This document shows positions 6,266 through 13,682 of a stretch of DNA of 22,001 bases, piece after piece; the first letter of the stretch is position 1, and each line of letters begins with the position of its first letter. This DNA is from CAZNMF01 sp964573795 (lineage in GTDB: Bacteria > Acidobacteriota > Vicinamibacteria > Vicinamibacterales > SCN-69-37). The DNA lies in assembly GCA_964573795.1 (NCBI GenBank), contig CAZNMF010000100.1, forward strand, positions 1-22,001, given 5' to 3'. A program made the translations under genes and the position numbers. The notes beneath the pieces were generated by a model, which saw nothing but the letters and a program-made list of their open reading frames with translations, was not told the DNA's origin and made no database searches.

Positions 6266-6357
6266 CCGGCGCGTCTCGACGCGCCGGGTCGCCCAGCGTC
6301 CGCACCGCGGACGCCAGGGCGCTGCGTACGCCGCAGCGGCCGCGACGTGTCGTGGCC
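6266..6357 (+). promoter_or_regulatory. Four consecutive hairpins in the leader of an outer-membrane protein gene
   Basis: Four adjacent inverted repeats lie before the start at 6377: CCGGCGCGTC/GACGCGCCGG (6266-6275 and 6278-6287), GCGTCCGC/GCGGACGC (6296-6303 and 6307-6314), GCTGCG/CGCAGC (6321-6326 and 6332-6337), and GGCCGCGAC/GTCGTGGCC with one G-T pair (6338-6346 and 6349-6357). The direct repeat CGCCAGGGCG occurs at 6251-6260 and 6312-6321. The ribosome-binding site AAGGAG is at 6365-6370, just after the last hairpin. Confidence 0.45.
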
Positions 6358-6376
6358 GCACGCGAAGGAGAGAGCG

Positions 6377-7513
6377 ATGACACGCTTCTGCGCCGGCATG
6401 ATCATGGTCGTCATGGGCCTCGCGGTCGCCGCGCCTGAGGCGCGCGCGCAGGCACGGCGGACCACGACGTCGCAAGCCGCGTCGTCGTCGGGCGAGCACG
6501 CGCTGACCGCGCTCGGCGGGACGACGCGATTCAGCACGCCCGTACAGACCGTCGCCGCGCTGCGCCGCATGGCGACGGCCAATCGGACGGACATCGCGAC
6601 GCTGCTCGATCGCGTCGGCTTGTCGAGCATCAGCGCCGACGTGCTCGATCGGCTCACGACCGGCGCGGTGACCGAGACGACCTTCGAGCCGGGCGGCCAT
6701 CTCGAGTGGATGTTCCTTCGCCGCAAAGGCACGCCCGACATCATCCGCAATCTCCGCTGGGCCGGCCCCCGCGCATTCGCCGCGTTCCAGTTCACGATCG
6801 AGACCGCGACGATGCGCTACACGTTCATCGTGCCGAAGATCTGCGGCAACCTCTCGCTCGTGAGCGCGGTGCCGGTGCCGTCACGCGCCGCCGCAGCGCC
6901 GCCGCCTCCACCCGCGCCAGTTCCGGCGGCCGCAGCGCCCGCACCACCACCGCCCCGTCCAGCGCCGGCCCCGGCGCCGCCACCGCCGCCTCCTGTCGCG
7001 GCTCCCCCACCGCCCGCGGCAGCCGTTCCTCCGCAGACGCTGCGTCCGACCACGGCGCGGACGATCGATCCGTTCATCCTGGGCGCGTTCAGCAAGCAGC
7101 GCCGCACGCTCGAAGATGACGACGAGGTGCTGGGCAGCTTCTGCGATCCGCTGGCCGGCTTCAAAGCCGGCGTGCAGATCCAGGCCGCGCCGCACTTCAT
7201 GATCGCGCCGGCGGCCGGCGTGGCGATCAACCTCGACGAAGGCAGCCGCACGAGCCTGTTCGGCGATCTCGAGCTGAACTACACGTTCGACAACGGCGGC
7301 TACGTCGGCACCGGCGTCGGCGTGTGGGACTTCAACCACGGCGACAACGTGACCGCGAACCTGCTGCTGCACTTCGGCGCGCCGATCACGCACGATGCCG
7401 ACGGCCGCGCGAAGCTGCTCTTCGCATTCGAGTCGCGGCTGTTCTTCGATCACTTCGACGAGCCGTCGAGCAACTATCAGTTCTGGGCGGGCCTGCGGTA
7501 CGTCTTCCGGTAA
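6377..7513 (+). CDS. Secreted two-domain protein with proline-rich linker and C-terminal beta-barrel-like domain
   Basis: I chose the ATG at 6377 because AAGGAG lies 6 bases upstream and a signal peptide follows immediately (MTRFCAGMIMVVMGLAVAA, cleavage near ARA/Q at 24-25). The 378-residue protein has an N-terminal domain of about residues 30-165, then a linker of about 50 residues made almost only of Pro and Ala (171-222), then a C-terminal domain of about 150 residues with alternating hydrophobic strands (FMIAPAAGVAINL, LFGDLELNYTFDNGGYVGTG, LLLHFGAPI, FWAGLRYVFR) like a small eight-strand outer-membrane barrel. The N-terminal domain could be periplasmic and reach across the periplasm by the linker. 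I do not recognise a named family. Confidence 0.85.
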   Translation: MTRFCAGMIMVVMGLAVAAPEARAQARRTTTSQAASSSGEHALTALGGTTRFSTPVQTVAALRRMATANRTDIATLLDRVGLSSISADVLDRLTTGAVTETTFEPGGHLEWMFLRRKGTPDIIRNLRWAGPRAFAAFQFTIETATMRYTFIVPKICGNLSLVSAVPVPSRAAAAPPPPPAPVPAAAAPAPPPPRPAPAPAPPPPPPVAAPPPPAAAVPPQTLRPTTARTIDPFILGAFSKQRRTLEDDDEVLGSFCDPLAGFKAGVQIQAAPHFMIAPAAGVAINLDEGSRTSLFGDLELNYTFDNGGYVGTGVGVWDFNHGDNVTANLLLHFGAPITHDADGRAKLLFAFESRLFFDHFDEPSSNYQFWAGLRYVFR

Positions 7514-7525
7514 GGTCGTCGCGGG

Positions 7526-8164
7526 ATGACGCGCGCATCGGGCTCGATCGCGATCGTCATCCCGCTGCTGTGCTCGCTGGCGCTGCCGGCGCGCGCGCAG
7601 GGCGTGACCGGCGGCATCGCGGCCGGCGTGAATCTCAGCGAGATCAACGCGAGCGGCAACGAATCGCTGAACGTCGTCTTCACCGATCGACCGAACGTCT
7701 CCGCGGGTGGATTCGTGATCGCCGGCCTCGGACGTCAGGGCGCGCTCGAGATCGACGCGCTCTACAGCGTCAAGGGCAGCCAGCTCGATCTCGGCACGCG
7801 CGAGGACCGGATTCGCCTCACCTACATCGAGGCCCCTGTCCTGCTTCGCTACGCCGGCCCCGCCGCGTCGCCCGTGCGCGTGCACGTGCTCGCCGGCGGC
7901 TATCTCGGCTATCTGCTGCGCGCGACGCGCCTCTCGGCCAGCGGCGCCACGATCGACGCGCGCGACGCGTTCGCGGATGTCGACGTCGGCTGGATCGCGG
8001 GCGTGGGTCTGAGCGTGTCGCACGTGCGCTTCGACGCGCGCTACAGCGGCGGCGTCACGAACCTCGCTTCCCCGGACATGGACGCGCTCGTCCCGGACGC
8101 GGATCCGCCGCCGCACAAATATCGCAATCGCGGCTTCACGCTGTTGGCGGCGTACGAGTTTTAG
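7526..8164 (+). CDS. PorT-like outer-membrane beta-barrel protein
   Basis: The 212-residue product has a signal peptide (residues 1-24, ending PARAQ) and a body beginning GVTGGIAAGVNLSEI, typical of the outer-membrane beta-barrel families related to PorT (PF13568). Alternating strands and turns follow, for example FVIAGLGRQGALEIDALYSVKG and RIRLTYIEAPVLLRYAG, a hallmark 'ExPxLLRY' strand of this family. The last residues, LLAAYEF, end in phenylalanine as outer-membrane barrels usually do for BamA recognition. It begins 12 bp after the preceding gene and is probably cotranscribed. Function beyond an outer-membrane location is unknown. Confidence 0.85.
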   Translation: MTRASGSIAIVIPLLCSLALPARAQGVTGGIAAGVNLSEINASGNESLNVVFTDRPNVSAGGFVIAGLGRQGALEIDALYSVKGSQLDLGTREDRIRLTYIEAPVLLRYAGPAASPVRVHVLAGGYLGYLLRATRLSASGATIDARDAFADVDVGWIAGVGLSVSHVRFDARYSGGVTNLASPDMDALVPDADPPPHKYRNRGFTLLAAYEF

Positions 8165-8188
8165 CGGGCTGCGGGCTGCGGGCGCGAC

Positions 8189-8250
8189 AGATGTAGGGCG
8201 GGACTTCAGTCCCGCCGAGTCCGCCGGGTCTGAAGACCCGGCCTACATCT
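8189..8250. repeat. Nested palindromic element, copy 1
   Basis: Outer arms AGATGTAG (8189-8196) and CTACATCT (8243-8250) enclose two hairpins: GGCGGGAC/GTCCCGCC (8197-8204 and 8209-8216) with loop TTCA, and GCCGGGTC/GACCCGGC (8223-8230 and 8235-8242) with loop TGAA. This can form a three-way junction. The same architecture with different stems but the same loops occurs at 17508-17572. It sits 24 bp after a stop codon, in a non-coding gap of about 280 bp. Confidence 0.85.
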
Positions 8251-8254
8251 GCGC

Positions 8255-8344
8255 TCAGTCCCCTCGTCCCTTCATCCCCTGGTCCTCTCGTCCCCTGGTC
8301 CCTTCATCCCCTCGTCCCTCGCCCTTCCCCCTCCCGCGCCCCTT
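8255..8344. repeat. Imperfect pyrimidine tandem repeat
   Basis: A tract of about 90 bp is almost pure C and T on the plus strand, built from units such as GTCCCCTG and GTCCCTTCA. The 15-mer GTCCCTTCATCCCCT occurs exactly at 8266-8280 and again at 8298-8312, a 32-bp period. The minus strand is purine-only with many runs of three to five G. A short 7-bp repeat, GCGGGCT, also occurs about three times at 8164-8183. Confidence 0.8.
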
Positions 8345-8443
8345 CGTGGCGCGCGCGCGATCGTGTCTGTCGCGCGCGGCGTAACGGCGGTCGCAGCGCT
8401 GGCGCGCTTCTTGAGATCACGGTGGCGTCGCCTGGAGGTCTCG

Positions 8444-9049
8444 ATGCGCTGTTCACCCACCGTCTTCGCTCTCGCCGTTGCGCTGCTCACCGGATCGAGC
8501 GCGTGTACGGCCCCGACGCACCTGACCGCCGTGTGGCGGTCGCCGGACCTGACGTCACTGCGCTTCAAGAAGGTCTTCGTCGCCGCGCAGAGCCGCGACC
8601 AGGCGCGCCGCCGCGCGATCGAGACGTACCTCGTCGGGCGCCTGCAGAGCGCGACGCCGTCGTACACGCTCCTGTCCGAGGCCGACGCGCGCAACGCCGA
8701 TCGCGCGAAGGCCGTCGTCGCGTCCAACGGCTTCGACGGCGCCGTCGTCGTGCGATTCGTCGGGACGACGCAGCAGACGACATACGTGCCCGGCACGGCG
8801 TACTGGGGACCGGCGCCGTACCCGTCGATGTGGGGCTACTGGGGCTACGGCTGGGGCGCGGTGTACGACCCCGGCTACCTCCAGTCCGACACGGTCGTCA
8901 CGCTCGAATCGAACGTCTACGACGTGCATCGCGAGTCGCTCGTGTGGTCGAGCCGCAGCGAGACCATCAGCCCGGGATCGATCGACGATCTGATGCGATC
9001 GGTCGTCGACGCGACGGTCAAGGAAATGAAACGCCAGCGAGTCTTGTGA
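8444..9049 (+). CDS. Predicted lipoprotein of unknown function
   Basis: The ATG at 8444 has GGAGG 5 bases upstream. The 201-residue product begins with a lipoprotein-like signal (MRCSPTVFALAVALLTGSSAC), with C21 the likely lipidated residue, although serine at -3 is not ideal. The body has LTAVWRSPDLTSLRFKKVFV, a pattern I recall from secreted proteins annotated as hypothetical or DUF4136-like, then a helix with DQARRRAIETYLVGRL. The middle is a Gly, Tyr and Trp-rich loop (YWGPAPYPSMWGYWGYGWG), followed by a conserved end with SETISPGSIDDLMRSVVD. The downstream gene starts 8 bp later, with its ribosome-binding site overlapping this stop, so the two are likely cotranscribed. Confidence 0.85.
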   Translation: MRCSPTVFALAVALLTGSSACTAPTHLTAVWRSPDLTSLRFKKVFVAAQSRDQARRRAIETYLVGRLQSATPSYTLLSEADARNADRAKAVVASNGFDGAVVVRFVGTTQQTTYVPGTAYWGPAPYPSMWGYWGYGWGAVYDPGYLQSDTVVTLESNVYDVHRESLVWSSRSETISPGSIDDLMRSVVDATVKEMKRQRVL

Positions 9050-9057
9050 GGATTCCC

Positions 9058-9876
9058 ATGCGCCGCAGCCATGCACTCCCGCCGACCGCGCTCTCGTTGC
9101 TCCTGATGCTGTTCGGTGCGGCGATCGCCACCGCACAGACCGGCGAGCGTCTGTCCGATCGCGACGTCCGGCAGATCTTCGACGACGTGAACCGCGCGCG
9201 CGATCGCTTCGAGGATCAGCTCGACGGGTCGATCAAGTCGTCGATCGTCCGCGGGCCTGCCGGCGAAGTCAGCGTGTCGCGGTACCTCGACGATCTGCAG
9301 GAGAACGTCGCGCACCTGAGCGACCGCTTCTCCTCGTCGTACGCCGCGAGCAAGGAGGCCGAGACCGTGCTGCAGCAGGGCACGGAGATCCAGCGCTACA
9401 TGGGGACGCAGCCGGATCGCTTCAAGGGCCAGAGCGAATGGGACACGCTCGCGATGCAGCTCGGCCGGCTCGCGTCCGCGTATCGGACGACGTTCCCGCT
9501 GCCGCCCGATGCGGTCGTGCGCCGGATGAACGATGCCGAAGTCGCGTCGACGGCGGATCTGGCGGCCAGGCGCGCCGGCGAGCTGAAGGATCAAATCGGC
9601 CGGGAGAGCGGCCTGCCGAAGACCGCGCGCGATGCGGCGAGAAAAGACGTCGATGCGTTCGTCAAGCAGGCGAAGACCGTGAAGTCGCGCGCGTCGGATG
9701 CGAAGCCGGCGACGGCCGAGATGCGCGAGCTGATGGCGCGCGCCGCGACGCTGCAGTCGTTTGTCGAGAGCCAGACGCTGCTGCCCGGCACGATCGGCGC
9801 GTGGTCGGCGCTCGGCACGCCGCTCGAGGCGCTGCAGCAGGCGTACGGCCTGAAGCCGCCGCCGGCGCTGCAATAG
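9058..9876 (+). CDS. Secreted helical protein of unknown function
   Basis: The ATG at 9058 follows GAGGA, which overlaps the stop of the preceding lipoprotein gene. The 272-residue product has a cleavable signal (PPTALSLLLMLFGAAIATA then QT) and is otherwise strongly helical, with long charged stretches such as DVRQIFDDVNRARDRFEDQL and ELKDQIGRESGLPKTARDAA that could form coiled coils or a helical bundle. It contains no cysteine in the mature part, so disulfides and metal-thiol sites are excluded. I do not recognise a family. Its pairing with the lipoprotein suggests a shared envelope role (inference). Confidence 0.8.
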   Translation: MRRSHALPPTALSLLLMLFGAAIATAQTGERLSDRDVRQIFDDVNRARDRFEDQLDGSIKSSIVRGPAGEVSVSRYLDDLQENVAHLSDRFSSSYAASKEAETVLQQGTEIQRYMGTQPDRFKGQSEWDTLAMQLGRLASAYRTTFPLPPDAVVRRMNDAEVASTADLAARRAGELKDQIGRESGLPKTARDAARKDVDAFVKQAKTVKSRASDAKPATAEMRELMARAATLQSFVESQTLLPGTIGAWSALGTPLEALQQAYGLKPPPALQ

Positions 9877-9900
9877 CGCGTGGCACGCGTGCCCGTGCGT

Positions 9901-9955
9901 GATGGAGGGCGGCCGAACCTGAAGGCTCGCCCCCCGATCTGAAGTCTGGCAGACC
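9901..9955. repeat. Decayed copy of the nested palindromic element
   Basis: The 15-mer GGCCGAACCTGAAGG (9911-9925) is identical to the inner hairpin of the element at 17508-17572, but its partner arm has diverged (GCTCGCC instead of GTTCGGCC). CTGAAG occurs twice, at 9919-9924 and 9939-9944, and the outer arms pair only imperfectly. It sits between two codirectional exported-protein genes. Confidence 0.6.
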
Positions 9956-9980
9956 GCGTTTCGCTCTAAAGGAGCCCGTC

Positions 9981-10811
9981 GTGAGAATGCGATCGCTCGT
10001 GATCGTCGTGTGTGCCGCCATCGCGTTCGCCGCCACGCGCGCGCACGCGCAGACGCCTGCGCCCGCTGCCGGGCCGGAGCCAGACGTCAACGCGCTCGCC
10101 AAGGCGACGCAGAATCCCGTCGCCGATCTCACCGCCGTGCCGTTGCAGTTCAACTTCAATACGGGCGGCGACTCCGGCGCGCACACCGGACTGACGCTGA
10201 ATTTCCAGCCGGTGATTCCCTTCGCGCTCAACACGTCGTGGAAGGTGATCGCGCGCACGGTCGTGCCGATCGACAGTCTTCCGTCCGGCGACGAGACGCG
10301 TCAGAGCGGCATCGGCGACATTCAGGAGCAGCTCTATTTCACGCCGGCCGTGCCGGGAAAGATCGTCTGGGGCGTCGGCCCGATGCTCTCGCTGCCCACG
10401 GCGACGCTGCCGGCGGCCGAGACCGGCAGCTGGGCGATCGGTCCCGGCGCGGTCGTCGTGAAGAACGCGGGCCCGTGGGTCCTGGGCGGGCTCATCCAGC
10501 AGTTCTGGACGTTTGCGGACAACGGCGGCGATCCGGAGATCAACCTGTTCGTCGTGCAGCCGTTCGTCAACTACAACTTCGGCGGCGGATGGGCGCTGGC
10601 GTTCGCGCCGCTGATGACGGCGAACTGGAACGCCTCGCCGGGTGACGAGTGGACCGTGCCGCTCGGCGTCGGAATCAGCCGCACGACGGTCTTCAACCGT
10701 CGTCCCATGAGCCTGAGCGCGCAGTACTACTACAACGTCGAGCGGCCCGACGGCGCGGCGTCGCAGCAGCTGCGCTTCCTCGTCTCGTTCCTCTATCCGC
10801 GCACGAAGTAG
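9981..10811 (+). CDS. Outer-membrane transporter-like beta-barrel protein
   Basis: The GTG at 9981 is chosen because AAGGAG (9969-9974) is 6 bases upstream. The 276-residue product has a signal peptide ending AHAQ (residue 24), then long beta strands with regular alternation: PLQFNFNTGGDS, LTLNFQPVIPFAL, WKVIARTVVPID, WGVGPMLSLPTA, WVLGGLIQQFWTF. These match the general pattern of outer-membrane proteins related to the phenol-degradation MetA group (PF13557), often called 'transporter' or 'neuromedin U' by automatic pipelines; the true substrate is unknown. The barrel ends FLVSFLYPRTK rather than a terminal aromatic residue. It is single-copy here and transcribed with its exported neighbours. 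Confidence 0.85.
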   Translation: MRMRSLVIVVCAAIAFAATRAHAQTPAPAAGPEPDVNALAKATQNPVADLTAVPLQFNFNTGGDSGAHTGLTLNFQPVIPFALNTSWKVIARTVVPIDSLPSGDETRQSGIGDIQEQLYFTPAVPGKIVWGVGPMLSLPTATLPAAETGSWAIGPGAVVVKNAGPWVLGGLIQQFWTFADNGGDPEINLFVVQPFVNYNFGGGWALAFAPLMTANWNASPGDEWTVPLGVGISRTTVFNRRPMSLSAQYYYNVERPDGAASQQLRFLVSFLYPRTK

Positions 10812-10983
10812 CCGCGGCCGATCGCGGCCCCTTGGCGACATCGCGAGGCCGCCGCGACGGACGGCGGCCGTTCACGCTGAAACCCCGCAAATCCGCGCGA
10901 TCTTCCGGCTCCGGCTCTGGCCCCGGACTTGCGGCGTGTCTCGTCGCGTTCGAGCCATGGTCCACGCTCACAAGGAGAACGTC

Positions 10984-11646
10984 ATGATGCGAACACTCGC
11001 GGCGGTCGGTGCCGGAATCTGCCTTCTGGCGGCGCCGCTCTCAGCACAGCACATCGAAGCCAGCGTCAGCGGCGGCTATACCGCCAGTGAGGGCGTCTCG
11101 GTCGACGACCGCGATCTGCTCGGTCAGGTCTACAACGATCTCGAAGTCACCAGCGGCGGGTCGTTCAACGTCACCTTCGGCGTCTTCGCGTCGCCGCAGG
11201 TGCTGCTCGAGTTCATGTACAACCGGCAATCATCGAAGCTCAGGGCGCAGGGCCTCGGCGTCAAGACCGACATCTCGGAGCTCTCGGTCGACGGCTACCA
11301 CGGCAACTTCGTCTACAACTGGGGCGCCGAGGACTCGCGCATCCGGCCGTTCGCGTTCGCCGGCGTCGGCGCGACGAACTACTCCTTCGGCGACCTGCTG
11401 ATCCCCGGCGCGCCGGCCGGCAAGATTCCCGGCGACACGCGCTTCTCGACGACGTGGGGCGCGGGCGTGAAGCTGTATCCGACGAAGAACATCGGCTTCC
11501 GCGCGACCATCCAGTGGACGCCGACGTACATCAAGAGCACGGACGTCGGCTACTGGTGCGATCCGTTCTACGGCTGCTGGGTGGCGGGCGATCCCGACTA
11601 CTCGCATCAGTTCGACACGAGCGGCGGTGTGACATTCCGCTTCTGA
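10984..11646 (+). CDS. Small outer-membrane beta-barrel protein
   Basis: AAGGAG (10971-10976) precedes the ATG at 10984; the next codon is also ATG. The 220-residue product has a signal peptide (LAAVGAGICLLAAPLSAQ) and an OmpW/OprG-like set of strands: EASVSGGYTASEGV, FNVTFGVFASPQVLLEFMYN, FRATIQWTPTY, and a terminal GGVTFRF. Two cysteines close together (YWCDPFYGCW) lie in a predicted surface loop and could form a disulfide. The stop TGA (11644-11646) overlaps a CTG that is the probable start of the downstream gene. The ligand is unknown. Confidence 0.85.
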   Translation: MMRTLAAVGAGICLLAAPLSAQHIEASVSGGYTASEGVSVDDRDLLGQVYNDLEVTSGGSFNVTFGVFASPQVLLEFMYNRQSSKLRAQGLGVKTDISELSVDGYHGNFVYNWGAEDSRIRPFAFAGVGATNYSFGDLLIPGAPAGKIPGDTRFSTTWGAGVKLYPTKNIGFRATIQWTPTYIKSTDVGYWCDPFYGCWVAGDPDYSHQFDTSGGVTFRF

Positions 11647-12773
11647 TCGTCCTCACGCTCGTCATCGCCGCCGTGCCCGTGTCGACGGGCACGGCGGCCG
11701 CGCAGACGGAGACGCCGGCAGACGTGACCAGCGCTCCGGCCGATACTCACGTCGCGTCGCGCGCCGAGCCGGTCATCGCGCCGCTGCCGATGATCAACCC
11801 GACGCTCGACAACGGCCTGCTGCTCGTCGGCGGCGTGCTCTATCGGCTGCATGCGAGCGACGATCCACGTGACCGCGCGACGCCGCCGTCGCTCACGATG
11901 GGCATGGCCATGGCGACGAGCAACGGGAGCTGGGGCGCCGGCGGCGCGCAGCAGCTGCACCTGCGCCACGACCGGTATCGCGTGCTGGCCGCGGCCGCGT
12001 ACGGCAACGTCAACTACGACTTCTACGGCATCGGCCAGGACGCGGGCGCGAGCGGCCGCTCGCTGCCGCTCATCCAGGCGGGCAGCGTCGGTCTGCTCGA
12101 CGGCCTCGTCCGCATCGGCGGCGAGTGGTTCGCCGGCGCGCGCTATCAATACATGGACATGCACGTCCGCGTGAATCAATCGGCGATTCCAGACGATGCG
12201 CCCGTTCTGCCGGCGCGTGACGTGACCCTTCGCACGGCGGCGCTCGGCCCGCGCGTCCTGCACGACGGACGCGACAATCCCTTCTACGCGACGCGCGGCA
12301 CGCTCTTCAACGCGATGGCGGCGTTCGCCGGCGAGACGCTTGGCGGACGCCGCACGTATCAGGCGTATCAAGCCTGGCTCAGCCAGTACCGCGCGATCGG
12401 ATCCGACGTGCTCGCCTGGCGCGTGAGCGCCTGTGACACCAGCGGCGACGTGCCCTTCTACGATCTCTGCCAGCTCGGCAAATCGCAGGATCTCCGCGGC
12501 TACGTCGTCGGCCAGTACCGCGATCGCGCCATGGCTGCGGCGCAACTGGAATATCGCGCGACGATCTGGAGGCGCCTGGGCGCCGTGGCGTTCGTCGGCG
12601 CCGGGGCCGTCGCCTCGTCCTTCGATCGCCTGTCCGCCGACGACGTCCTCCCCGGTGGCGGTGCCGGTCTGCGCTTCACGATCGCGCCGCGGAATCACGT
12701 CAACATCCGCGCCGACTACGCGTGGGGCAAGGACAGCCACGCGCTGTACATCGCGGTCGCGGAAGCGTTCTAG
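11643..12773 (+). CDS. Omp85/BamA-type outer-membrane barrel lacking POTRA domains
   Basis: The product of about 376 residues contains an exported barrel: a hydrophobic start (LIVLTLVIAAVPVSTGTAAAQ), then strands such as GLLLVGGVLYRL, LHLRHDRYRVLAAAAYGNVNYDFYGIG and ALGPRVLHDGRDNPFYATRG, the latter typical of Omp85 surface-antigen barrels (PF01103). It ends DYAWGKDSHALYIAVAEAF, with terminal phenylalanine. No POTRA domain precedes it. The start is uncertain: no ATG, GTG or TTG exists between the shadow region of the preceding gene and the hydrophobic segment, so CTG at 11643, overlapping the preceding TGA as CTGA, is chosen; ATT at 11634 or GTG at 11673 are alternatives. It resembles the protein at 19047-20171. 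Confidence 0.8.
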   Translation: MIVLTLVIAAVPVSTGTAAAQTETPADVTSAPADTHVASRAEPVIAPLPMINPTLDNGLLLVGGVLYRLHASDDPRDRATPPSLTMGMAMATSNGSWGAGGAQQLHLRHDRYRVLAAAAYGNVNYDFYGIGQDAGASGRSLPLIQAGSVGLLDGLVRIGGEWFAGARYQYMDMHVRVNQSAIPDDAPVLPARDVTLRTAALGPRVLHDGRDNPFYATRGTLFNAMAAFAGETLGGRRTYQAYQAWLSQYRAIGSDVLAWRVSACDTSGDVPFYDLCQLGKSQDLRGYVVGQYRDRAMAAAQLEYRATIWRRLGAVAFVGAGAVASSFDRLSADDVLPGGGAGLRFTIAPRNHVNIRADYAWGKDSHALYIAVAEAF

Positions 12774-13516
12774 CCGCTGACCGTCCCCTCCACCGCCGGC
12801 AGGCACACGTGCATGCGCGTGCCGGCGCCGAGGCGGCTTTCGACGAGCAGCCAGCCGCCGAGCGCGCGGACGATCGACGCGACGCCGGCAAGGCCGAGGC
12901 CGCGACGCTCGGGCTTCGTCGAGACGTACGGATCGAACATCGACGGCAGCGTCTGGGCGTCGATGCCCGAGCCCGTGTCCGCGACGGTGATGCGCACGTG
13001 CGGCGCGACGACCGTGCCCGGCCGCGCGCGATCGCGATCGACGACGTGCAGCGCGGCGACTTCGATGACCACGTCGCCGGCGTCCTCGATCGCCTCCGCG
13101 GCGTTCTGCACGAGCGGCAGCAGCACGCGCTCGAGCTCACGCGGATGCGCGACGACGAAGAGCGGCGCCGGCGGGCGCCGCACGGCGACAGCCACGGCGA
13201 GCCCGGCGATCTGACTCAGCCTCGCCTGCAGCGACTCGACGAACGGCCCGACGTCGACGTTCGCGCGCTCGAGAATCTCCGCGTGCCGGTCGGCCAGGAG
13301 ATCGGCCGCGAGTCGTCTCGCGTCACGCAGGGCACTCGTGAGCGGACGCAGATAGGCGTGCTCATCGGCGCTCGCGCCGTGCAGGCCTGCCGCATGGGCC
13401 GTGGCGGTCGCCAGCAGACGCTGCAGCTCGTAGAGCTCGTGCAACGCGGCCGGCGCCGCGGGCTCGGCGGATGTGTCATGGGAACGGGCATCGGGCCCGC
13501 GGGCGGATTCGGTCAT
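12770..13516 (-). CDS. Histidine-kinase-like ATPase (HATPase_c) protein
   Basis: The 248-residue product has a complete GHKL-type ATP-binding region in its C-terminal half: N box LLPLVQNAAEAI (N138), G1 box ADTGSGI (D180), F box MFDPYVST (F194) and G2 box RRGLGLAG (G206, G208). The N-terminal half is helical (LHELYELQRLLATATAHAAG) but has no recognisable sensor domain, and I see no convincing HisKA phosphoacceptor motif. It may be a stand-alone signalling ATPase or an atypical kinase whose dimerisation helix is diverged. The ATG at 13516 is chosen over an upstream start at 13573 because the extra residues look non-coding. Its stop codon shares the palindrome CTAG with the convergent barrel gene. 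Confidence 0.85.
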   Translation of the reverse strand: MTESARGPDARSHDTSAEPAAPAALHELYELQRLLATATAHAAGLHGASADEHAYLRPLTSALRDARRLAADLLADRHAEILERANVDVGPFVESLQARLSQIAGLAVAVAVRRPPAPLFVVAHPRELERVLLPLVQNAAEAIEDAGDVVIEVAALHVVDRDRARPGTVVAPHVRITVADTGSGIDAQTLPSMFDPYVSTKPERRGLGLAGVASIVRALGGWLLVESRLGAGTRMHVCLPAVEGTVSG

Positions 13517-13682
13517 CGGTCGCGCCCGGCATCGTAGATCGCGACGCCGGCGCGCCGTATTGATCCAAGTCAAGATCTCGAACGGCCTTCGCCCTTGGAC
13601 CGTGTCTCAGAACTGTCAAGTGCGCCGAAGGCGCCACGTCAATTTCGAAGTTCGAAGTTCGACGTTTGTAGATGCCCCCCCA

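Noticed and set aside
13614..13619. Minus-strand TTGACA as a promoter for the kinase-like gene
   Set aside because: No acceptable -10 box lies 16-18 bases downstream.
13638..13665. CGAAGTT tandem as a regulatory iteron
   Set aside because: Only three short copies, one of them imperfect, with no other support.
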